A stretch of DNA of 12,915 bases, from NCBI GenBank assembly GCA_028822945.1, contig JAPKCN010000033.1:1-12915 (forward strand). The letters are read 5' to 3'. Within the stretch, counting starts at the first letter, position 1. Each line of letters begins with the position of its first letter. The DNA is from Porticoccaceae bacterium. Its GTDB lineage: Bacteria; Pseudomonadota; Gammaproteobacteria; Pseudomonadales; Porticoccaceae. Shown here in pieces: positions 7,204-12,915 of the stretch. The position numbers and the translations under genes are program-made. The notes under the pieces were generated by a model. The model was not told where the DNA came from. It saw nothing but the letters and a program-made list of their open reading frames with translations, and ran no database searches.

Positions 7204-9708
7204 TTAAAAATTGTAGCTATACTTGGCATACCAAAACGCACCACTGAAGCCCATAGGAGCTTGTGTACTATAAAGGTTACCGTATGAATTGACGTTGTGC
7301 AAAGTGTCACCAGCTTCATCGAGGACGTTATTGCCGCCGACCATTACCGATGAGTTTTCATTGATGTTATATGCAAGTTCTAGATCTACGACGTTCTCGC
7401 CAGGATATACAAGACCTTCGCCACTATCATACCACTCATCATAGTAGCTGACACGAGCAAGCATTCTCCAATCACCCATCATATGGTTAGCTGACAGATT
7501 CCAGCGTGTATCTGGTGTCATTTCTTCGATTCTTTTTTCTCGCTCATCATCAATAGTAACGCCGCGATTAGTTACGTCCGTATCGGTTTTGTTGTAAGCT
7601 AAATTCCAATCCGTAGTACCCCCTAACCACTCCGTGCTAGTTGAAACGACTAAGTCAATACCGCTAGTGCTGGTGTCAAAGTCGTTGGTATAAAAGCGGA
7701 ATTGAGACATATCCCCAGCACCTGGAACTTTTGCAGCAAGTAAAGCGTCAATGTCATCAATAGACAAATTTACATTCTTGGAGAAATTCAATCGGTCATC
7801 AACGTCAATTGAGAAGTAGTCCAGCGTAATCTCGAACATACCAATTTCGGTATAGATACCAAACGTTATGTTTTCTGACTCTTCTGGCCCCAATTCCTTG
7901 CCACCATATAGCAGAGCAACTGGGCTAGTCGCAGGTATAACACCCCTGTTGACCAGCTGGCCAAAGGTCGCAGACAATGGATTACCGTCAATTACAGTAG
8001 AGACATTTGACGCGTTTGATTGTCCTGGTGTAGGTGCTTTGAAGCCAGTACTAATCGTTCCACGAACACCTGTGGTTTCGGTGATGTGATAGTTAGCGCC
8101 TAACTTATAGTTGGTAGTTGTGCCGAATCCATCAAAGTCTTCGAAGCGAAGTGCGGAAGTTAGTAATAAATTGTCTGACACGTCCCACTCAGCGTCTAAG
8201 TAAACCGCGGCGTTGCTGCGGTCAAAAACACCAGCAATACCTTTAGAGAAACCAGGGAAGCCGTTACTAGAAAGACTGAAACCCTGAGTCCCCAGGACAC
8301 CAGCAGTCGATGAAGCAGAATCACCCGCGCCGATCGTAAACTCTTCGTTACGGTATTCTGCACCAAATGCCAAGTTGACAGCATCACTTATTGAATAAGT
8401 AAAATCAGCATTTAACGACGTTTCAGTTTGGCGATAAAGACCGGGATCGAAGTCACGCGGTGAGTCAGGACCCATGCTCGCGTTAACAGTGTTGTTAATG
8501 AAGAAATCAGCTTCATTTTTACCGTAGTAAGAACTTACATCCCAACCCAGTCCATTTGCCAACTCACCTTTTAATCCAAACAAGAACGCTTGGTCAGTCA
8601 TAGTGCCGCCAAAGCGCGGTGTGAATCCGCCCGTAATAGTTTCTTGAAAAGAGAAGCAATTGGGATCTGCCGCTACTATACCCATAGCAACCGGATCAGG
8701 AGTATTGCCATCTAATGTCACTACCGGACAGTCAGTGCCAACACCAATACCGTCCATGTCACCGATTAGAAGCGTTGATCCGTTGCCGTAAACACCACCA
8801 CGGTTGGTTGGATTACGGAAGTAGAATCCCCCATCGATCTTTTTGGTGGTAGAGTTCGCATAACCATACATTTCAGTGTTGCTACCTAGATCTGCTCCGA
8901 AATTGATAAATAACTTGATGTCATCGTCAACTTTCGGGCGACCCCAGATCATTGCAGGATTTGGCACGTTTTTATAGCCGTCTGCGACAAGACCGGCGGC
9001 ATCTGCGCGCTGCACAGCTCGGTTAGTGTCATCACTCGAGCCGATTTCAAACGTAGTGTTAACAAAACCATTGGCACCAAGAGGTAAGCCAAAATTGCCT
9101 GAAACATACTGCATTGAACCGTCACCCTCGCCATACTCACCAGCGCGCACTTGAATGCTACCACCTTCGCTTGCATCTTTTAAATTAAAGTTAATGACAC
9201 CTGCGAGTGCATCCGAACCATATTGAGACGCAGCTCCATCGCGAAGTACTTCGATGTTCTTTAGCGCTAAACCAGGAATCGACGAAGTATCAGGCCCTTG
9301 CGCACCGTCAGAAATACCACCAGCAGCCCAGAGGATTACGGATGATCGGTGACGGCGTTTGCCATTGACCAGAATTAACGTGTGGTCAGCGGCCATGCCA
9401 CGGAGTCCCTGCGGGCGAACCATTGTGCCTGCGTCACTGATCGGTTGATCGCTGACATAGTATGACGGCACCGAGTTACGCAGCAAGTTGGTAATATCAA
9501 CATCACCTTGATTCGTTAGTTCTGATGAACTGATTACATCAACTGGCGCGACTGAGTCAGTGGCTGAGCGTGCTTTTGCGCGCGCGCCAACGGTGACAAT
9601 TTCTTCAACCATTTCTTCTGCAACAGCAAAGCCCGATAGGGGCACTGCGGTGCCAGCAATTATAGTTCCAACAATGGCATTAAATTTCCAAAAAGAATTA
9701 GCTCTCAT
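7204..9708 (-). CDS. TonB-dependent outer-membrane receptor
   Basis: This gene encodes a complete TonB-dependent receptor of 834 residues, an outer-membrane beta-barrel that imports a substrate using energy from TonB-ExbB-ExbD (not present here). A signal peptide runs to about Ala30 (FAVA|EEM). A TonB-box-like EEIVTVGAR follows at 35-43. The plug domain spans about 50-180, with GLRGMAADHTLILVNGKRRH (101-120) and NIEVLRDGAASQYGSDALAG (151-170). The rest is the barrel, ending in Tyr-Ser-Tyr-Asn-Phe with the expected C-terminal Phe. Two cysteines in one long loop (DCPVV and DPNCFSF) could form a disulfide. The start ATG has GGGGGAG 5 nt upstream. By eye it is AT-richer than the TRAP genes. No siderophore or vitamin genes adjoin it, so the substrate is unknown; adjacency suggests a ligand processed by the amidohydrolase/PhzF system or by the dehydrogenases. 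Confidence 0.95.
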   Translation of the reverse strand: MRANSFWKFNAIVGTIIAGTAVPLSGFAVAEEMVEEIVTVGARAKARSATDSVAPVDVISSSELTNQGDVDITNLLRNSVPSYYVSDQPISDAGTMVRPQGLRGMAADHTLILVNGKRRHRSSVILWAAGGISDGAQGPDTSSIPGLALKNIEVLRDGAASQYGSDALAGVINFNLKDASEGGSIQVRAGEYGEGDGSMQYVSGNFGLPLGANGFVNTTFEIGSSDDTNRAVQRADAAGLVADGYKNVPNPAMIWGRPKVDDDIKLFINFGADLGSNTEMYGYANSTTKKIDGGFYFRNPTNRGGVYGNGSTLLIGDMDGIGVGTDCPVVTLDGNTPDPVAMGIVAADPNCFSFQETITGGFTPRFGGTMTDQAFLFGLKGELANGLGWDVSSYYGKNEADFFINNTVNASMGPDSPRDFDPGLYRQTETSLNADFTYSISDAVNLAFGAEYRNEEFTIGAGDSASSTAGVLGTQGFSLSSNGFPGFSKGIAGVFDRSNAAVYLDAEWDVSDNLLLTSALRFEDFDGFGTTTNYKLGANYHITETTGVRGTISTGFKAPTPGQSNASNVSTVIDGNPLSATFGQLVNRGVIPATSPVALLYGGKELGPEESENITFGIYTEIGMFEITLDYFSIDVDDRLNFSKNVNLSIDDIDALLAAKVPGAGDMSQFRFYTNDFDTSTSGIDLVVSTSTEWLGGTTDWNLAYNKTDTDVTNRGVTIDDEREKRIEEMTPDTRWNLSANHMMGDWRMLARVSYYDEWYDSGEGLVYPGENVVDLELAYNINENSSVMVGGNNVLDEAGDTLHNVNSYGNLYSTQAPMGFSGAFWYAKYSYNF

Positions 9709-9954
9709 AAATCTCCCCCGAGATAGTGTTAATGTTTAATTGGCTTGTGTGTGAAGCTCTAACGCTGTGCATGCTTTTATCGTGTTTGATAGCAACTACA
9801 ACAAGGAGTGCGCTGGGTAAAAAGCGCGCGGGCGACAGTGTACTCCTGTTTTCTCAAGATTCACACTCCAAATTTTAGTATCGAAGATACTATGGCGATC
9901 ACTATCGTTTCGAGCTGTAAACTCTCAGCCGGAAAAGAATTGCGGGACGGGAAA
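9709..9954 (-). promoter_or_regulatory. upstream region of the receptor gene
   Basis: This non-coding stretch precedes the receptor start and should contain its promoter. I find no convincing -35/-10 pair. Two inverted repeats are present: a 17-bp one at 9876-9892 (separate entry) and a loose AGGAGT (9804-9809) / ACTCCT (9842-9847) pair. The outer part, 9925-9954, may still be the fading tail of the phzF pseudogene. Confidence 0.35.
9876..9892. promoter_or_regulatory. 17-bp inverted repeat, possible operator upstream of the receptor
   Basis: TAGTATC-GAA-GATACTA is a perfect 7-bp inverted repeat with a 3-bp centre, about 170 bp before the receptor start codon. No T-run follows on either strand, so it is not a terminator. 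Its size fits a dimeric repressor site, but no regulator is seen in the window and the distance to the start is large. Confidence 0.3.
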
Positions 9955-10185
9955 AGTCTCGCATAACCAAAGCTTTACTTCGGCCTTGCGCATAAATCAT
10001 CAAATCGTCATCGATCGCCTACAAATGTTACTGAAGGCGTTTCCCTAGCGGTTGTTTCCCGCAGCAATCGACTACATCAGTGCGGTTGCAATATTGATGC
10101 CGGTTACGAGTATTGCCGTCGCCGCCAAACTACTGGCAAATAAGTGCGGCGTGGAAGCATTTACTTGAAACATTATCAACCTGAT
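9925..10185 (-). pseudogene. phzF pseudogene, 5' fragment (second copy)
   Basis: Minus-strand translation from 10173 gives MFQVNASTPHLF against MFQVDAFTARLF of the intact phzF (8 of 12 identical), and later MTI**FMRKAEVKL against MTIRWFTPSAEVDL. The frame is kept from the start codon to codon 75 of the intact gene with only two extra codons, yet stops interrupt it: TAG at 10072-10074 (where phzF has Gln36), TAG at 10045-10047, and tandem TGA at 9997-10002, with another TGA at 9925-9927. The first ATG has become ATC (10183-10185), and the position of catalytic Glu46 is Gly. Clear similarity ends near 9955; the rest of the gene, about 190 codons, is missing. The fragment begins 4 nt after the amidohydrolase stop, the same spacing as in the other copy. 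Confidence 0.87.
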
Positions 10186-10333
10186 AAATCTAGTCGAAAT
10201 CGGGTATTTCTAAACCTCTGGGCGCAAGTAATTTGCGCCCCGGTTGCGGGCCGTCGACACCCACTGAGTCGCGAACCACCCATTGCCCCGCTACCAGCAC
10301 GTGCAGAATACCCGTAGGTTTGAGGTAGGGATC
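9955..10333 (-). repeat. duplicated amidohydrolase-phzF junction, copy A (with near-complete amidohydrolase)
   Basis: This segment holds the last 47 codons of the amidohydrolase, its TAG stop, a 4-nt gap and 75-77 codons of decayed phzF. It is the direct-repeat partner of 6681-7052. Identical features in both copies include the TAG-N4-start spacing and the ATGTTTCAAGT block at the phzF start. Here the phzF part is the dead one. Confidence 0.85.
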
Positions 10334-11698
10334 ACCATACACCGCATTGGCCGCCACGGTATCTGGGTCAAACATGACAATATCGGCATCTGCGCCGACC
10401 TGTATGCGGCCTTTTTTCTTAAACAGCGGCGCCGCCTGCTCCATCCATTGCGCCTGATACAGGCTCGACTTAGCCAGCGCCTGATGTAGCGTCAGTACTT
10501 ATCGCTCGCGCACATAGTGTCCCAGTAGCCGTGAAAAGGTCCCTGCTATATTCGGATTGGTCGGCATACTGGGATACATCGCCGGCAGCGCATCGGTCGA
10601 CACCAACATACGTGGCCAGCGTAATGCTGTCTCTAACCAGGGCTCTTTTATATAGTGGTGATTTACCATACCAGTCGGTTGCTGTTGCGAATATTGCTCC
10701 CAGGTTTCGCGGGTCAGCCACTCGCCGGTGGCGACCCATTGAATATCGGAGTAGCTAATATCAAACATCGCTTGCCAATCGCGACGGCGAAAGATATCCG
10801 CCGATATGCTAGTGCCCCCTGCGGCGTAGGACAATGTCTCGGTAGTGATGTTGGCGCCAGCTCGATTGGCCGCATCAATGACCGCCAACCACTCGTCGAT
10901 GCAACCCATCGCATTGTGAGTGATATGAGACACAAACAGCGCCGCAGTAGTTTTTTTTGCGAGGTTTACTACCTCGATCAAACCCGCTGGATCACCGGTA
11001 TAACCGCGGCGGACGTGCACGTATAGGGGCACCCCGCGGCGCGCTGCAACCTCGAACAACATGCGCAGTTCAGCCGCCGAAACCGCCTCATTCATATAAT
11101 CCAAGAGCACACCGATACCCAAACCACCTTAGTCGAGGCCAATATTAAGTAACTCGCGCATCTGCTCGATTTGCGCGAGCGTGGCGCGCTCTGTCCACGC
11201 TGAACCAAGCATACTCATAAATTTGTCACCGGCAAAGACGTAGGGCTGATCGATACCCTCCATAACCTTGGTGCGCACCGCCCAGTGGCCAACCGAGGCT
11301 CCGTAATTGATCTGTGCGCCAGCGCTAAAGTGCTCGCCGTAGAAATCTACCGGATAACCGCCGGCCTCGAGATCTAACTGGGTGGTAATACCATCCAAAA
11401 GATTTACACGCTGACCGAGTAGCGTCGGACTGTGGCTGTGGACATCGATAAAGCCCGGCGCAACCACCAGGCCACTGGCATCGACAACCTCTGTTGCCGA
11501 CAGCGACTGTAAAGAAATACGTTTGATACTGCCGTCGATAATACCGACATAGGCCTTCGCATCAAAACCGGTCTCGGGGTCGATCACCCGCCCATTGGCG
11601 ATGACTAGATCATAGCGCTGCTCGTCCTCTTGTAATCCTGCGCACCCGACGATACAGCAACTAAAAACGATCGACCAAAAGATACTGCAGCATGTCAT
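10190..11698 (-). pseudogene. lipoprotein amidohydrolase (D-aminoacylase/N-acyl-D-amino-acid deacylase family) broken by two in-frame TAA codons
   Basis: The frame from the ATG at 11698 to the TAG at 10190 spans 503 codons without a frameshift but contains TAA at codon 190 (11129-11131) and codon 400 (10499-10501). Read through, it is a zinc-dependent amidohydrolase of the D-aminoacylase type: His87 and His89 in FIDVHSHS, Glu111 in LDLEAGG, His228 in LYVHVRRG, His258 in VSHITHNA and Asp369 in STDALP fit the metal and catalytic positions. The N-terminus MTCCSIFWSIVFSCCIVGC ends in a lipobox, IVGC, so it was an exported lipoprotein. I chose this start over an ATG 27 nt upstream because AGGGGG lies just before it. 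Translation would stop at 189 residues, before four of the ligands, so a working enzyme is unlikely. All ligands persist, so inactivation looks recent. It is 45 bp from the GFA pseudogene upstream. Confidence 0.88.
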
Positions 11699-11743
11699 CC
11701 CAATTCCCCCTAAAAGAGTGCACACCCCGATCGCATCAAGCCT

Positions 11744-12118
11744 CTAAACCAGTCCATCTTTGGGGTGACTAAGACCATCCAAAAGCGCTATATTGGAATA
11801 CTCCTGCGACCTGAATTCTGCCACACAGCCGGTATTAAAACCTTACAGATGAGGACCAAGGCGTTTTTGATGACGCATGTAAACCCCGCAAGTCGCACAA
11901 AAATAATGTTTTGCCGTATGCAAATGACGGCTATATGCAGTCAAATTTTTATGACCCTTGAGTATCCGCAGGTTTTTCAGCGCCACGGCGCCAATTATAG
12001 CGCCCTTGCGACGGCAAATAATGCAGTTACAACGCGTTAACTACTGGAAGCCATTCGGCAGATAAAGTTCTAATTCTACCGAGTCACAGTGACGAGACGA
12101 TATAAACCTTTGCTGCAT
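11744..12118 (-). pseudogene. GFA/CENP-V-family (glutathione-dependent formaldehyde-activating enzyme-like) pseudogene
   Basis: From ATG 12118 to TAG 11744 a 125-codon frame reads as a small zinc protein of the GFA (DUF636/CENP-V) family, with stops at codon 26 (TAG, 12041-12043) and codon 92 (TAA, 11843-11845). The diagnostic parts are CNCIICRRKGA (30-40), NLRILKGHKNLTAY (49-62) and HTAKHYFCATCGVYMRHQ (67-84), which place the cysteine pairs of the family. The first CxC pair reads RHC, so one zinc-binding cysteine has become Arg (CGT for TGT). GTGAGG lies a few bases before the ATG. The gene is on the same strand as the amidohydrolase, 45 bp upstream of it, so the two probably formed an operon with phzF. 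The family name comes from a formaldehyde-glutathione activity, but most members have unproven functions. Confidence 0.85.
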
Positions 12119-12312
12119 CCGAGCCTCACTTAAAAATACATGGTTGCGAATTATTTAACAGACTAATTGCAGCATGCAAAGCAATCACTGTCTCAAGCGA
12201 CCCGCGATTAAAGACGGCGGGTTAAACGGCAAACCCTATCAACAAGTAGATTTCACTTAAGTACTGCGGGCACTTAAACCGACTCTTACTGAGGACCACC
12301 CGCTATCGCCGT

Positions 12313-12337
12313 CGAGCGGCGCGGAACACGCCGCTTG
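12313..12337. repeat. GC-rich hairpin
   Basis: AGCGGCG and CGCCGCT form a perfect 7-bp stem around a 7-nt loop (12315-12335), which extends to 9 bp with a G-U and a C-G pair. No T-run follows on either strand. It could be a transcript-stabilising or REP-like element, but only one copy is visible. Confidence 0.5.
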
Positions 12338-12387
12338 CTAGCACTCAAACAGTGCCCCTCCAATTAAGTTTGTACACCAGCCTTAAA

Positions 12388-12412
12388 TAAAAAAATTTGC
12401 GGCGATCACCGC
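12388..12412 (-). terminator. candidate Rho-independent terminator of the molybdenum dehydrogenase operon
   Basis: On the minus strand GCGGT-GATC-GCCGC (five pairs including one G-U, tetraloop) is followed by AAA and then seven T residues. It lies about 145 nt after the stop codon of the dehydrogenase subunit. The stem is short, and the three A residues before the T-run weaken the case. Confidence 0.5.
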
Positions 12413-12446
12413 TCATACCGATTTCATAGTCTATAGAAACCCAGAC

Positions 12447-12468
12447 GCGAAAAGCTGTTACTTTTCGC
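12447..12468. repeat. hairpin GCGAAAAG-N6-CTTTTCGC
   Basis: An 8-bp perfect inverted repeat with a 6-nt loop lies about 90 nt after the dehydrogenase stop. No T-run follows it on the minus strand, so it is at best a weak terminator or an RNA 3'-end stabiliser. Confidence 0.5.
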
Positions 12469-12558
12469 TATGATTTCATCTCGCCTTTAGTTTATGGACC
12501 GTCCCAGTTGAGCGTAATCGCAAGCCTTAGAATTAATCCTTGTTGATCGACCTCAAGA

Positions 12559-12915
12559 CTAACTCACCGCAGCTGACGACTTTACGGCCGCTTGCAAATC
12601 AACATTCTTTATGGGAAGCTGCCGTATGCGTTTACCGATAGCATCAAAAATCGCATTGGTAAGCGCTGAAGCAACCGGTGGCGTACCAGGCTCGCCTGCC
12701 CCACCCCAATCTGCACCACTGTTGATGATATAGGTCTCGATAGCAGGTGCATCCGACATCCTGACGGATTGATAATCATGGAAGTTACTCTCCACCACTG
12801 CACCATCTTTAATAGAGATCTCACCAAACAAGGCCGCACTCAATCCATAGATAATACCTGATTCAATCTGCGCCTTCATACCATCAGGTGATACCGCATA
12901 GCCTGCATCGATAAC
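12559..12915 (-). CDS. molybdopterin-binding oxidoreductase large subunit (IorB/xanthine dehydrogenase type), C-terminal 118 residues
   Basis: The window edge cuts this gene, leaving 118 codons and the TAG stop. It matches the C-terminal end of the molybdenum-cofactor subunit of xanthine dehydrogenase-family enzymes, which hydroxylate aldehydes or N-heterocycles. Evidence is AQIESGIIYGLSAALFGEI, the active-site loop GGAGEPGTPPVASALTNAIF, whose Glu is the catalytic base in the family, and the closing GKRIRQLPI. The GTPPVASALTNAIF style is closest to isoquinoline 1-oxidoreductase beta subunits (IorB), usually paired with a small 2Fe-2S subunit that would lie outside the window. The substrate cannot be told. 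The last 16 or so residues are a variable tail. Confidence 0.92.
   Translation of the reverse strand, partial: VIDAGYAVSPDGMKAQIESGIIYGLSAALFGEISIKDGAVVESNFHDYQSVRMSDAPAIETYIINSGADWGGAGEPGTPPVASALTNAIFDAIGKRIRQLPIKNVDLQAAVKSSAAVS

Larger units (their letters stand above)
12119..12558. other. 440-bp gene-free region with several hairpins
   Basis: No coding sequence is supportable here. A 28-codon frame (12174-12260, plus) resembles nothing known. The region downstream of the dehydrogenase subunit contains three hairpins, listed separately at 12313-12337, 12388-12412 and 12447-12468. The part nearest the GFA pseudogene should have held its promoter, but I see no clear boxes. Confidence 0.5.

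Noticed and set aside
6681..10333. Insertion-sequence or transposon carrying the receptor gene with target-site duplication
   Set aside because: The flanking repeats are about 375 bp of coding sequence from two adjoining genes and are strongly diverged. There is no transposase, integrase or terminal inverted repeat.
11765..12040. Plus-strand open frame of 91 codons
   Set aside because: It is antisense to the clear GFA-family pseudogene on the minus strand, resembles no family and has no convincing ribosome site.
10190..12118. Stop-codon reassignment or selenocysteine/pyrrolysine recoding to explain the in-frame stops
   Set aside because: TAA, TAG and TGA all occur as internal stops in the decayed genes, while TAA ends the receptor and dctQ and TAG ends several other intact genes. 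Catalytic or ligand residues are also lost in the phzF and GFA copies, so decay explains the stops better.
12174..12260. Plus-strand 28-codon frame beginning ATG CAA AGC
   Set aside because: Too short, no ribosome site of note and no resemblance to a known peptide.
1..12915. CRISPR arrays, tRNA, rRNA, phage or toxin-antitoxin genes
   Set aside because: No regularly spaced repeats, no tRNA-like cloverleaf and no genes of these families were found by reading both strands.

Overview
The window looks like an accessory, catabolic stretch of a Gram-negative chromosome. An outer-membrane TonB-dependent receptor, a periplasmic TRAP uptake system, a membrane-type GMC alcohol dehydrogenase and a lipoprotein-type amidohydrolase all point that way. 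A free-living, probably marine, gammaproteobacterium is my best guess from protein style, but no rRNA or core marker gene is present to prove it.

Layout. (1) 1-4008, minus strand: a tripartite TRAP transporter operon (dctP, dctQ, dctM, overlapping genes) followed after 103 bp by the first 297 codons of an aldehyde dehydrogenase that runs off the window. (2) 4009-4386: divergent promoter region. (3) 4387-6066, plus strand: an AlkJ-like GMC alcohol dehydrogenase. Alcohol to aldehyde (GMC), aldehyde to acid (ALDH) and uptake of an organic acid (TRAP) make a plausible catabolic module. (4) 6108-6905, minus: an intact PhzF-family isomerase. (5) 7204-9708, minus: a complete TonB-dependent receptor with a strong Rho-independent terminator. 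(6) 9955-12118, minus: a graveyard of decayed genes: a 5' fragment of a second phzF, a lipoprotein amidohydrolase with two in-frame TAA codons, and a GFA/CENP-V-family gene with two in-frame stops. (7) 12559-12915, minus: the C-terminal end of a molybdopterin-binding dehydrogenase large subunit (isoquinoline 1-oxidoreductase/xanthine dehydrogenase type).

The main discovery is a hidden duplication. The junction 'amidohydrolase 3' end - TAG - 4 nt - phzF start' occurs twice, at 9955-10333 and at 6681-7052, and the receptor gene lies between the copies. In the first copy the amidohydrolase is nearly full length and phzF is a stop-riddled fragment. In the second copy phzF is intact and only a decayed 47-codon tail of the amidohydrolase remains, now serving as the phzF leader. 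The two copies lost complementary halves. The ancestral order on the minus strand was GFA-like gene, amidohydrolase, phzF, closely packed. All four decayed genes keep their reading frame almost perfectly and are broken mainly by point nonsense changes (TAA, TAG and TGA), with one 1-nt deletion seen.
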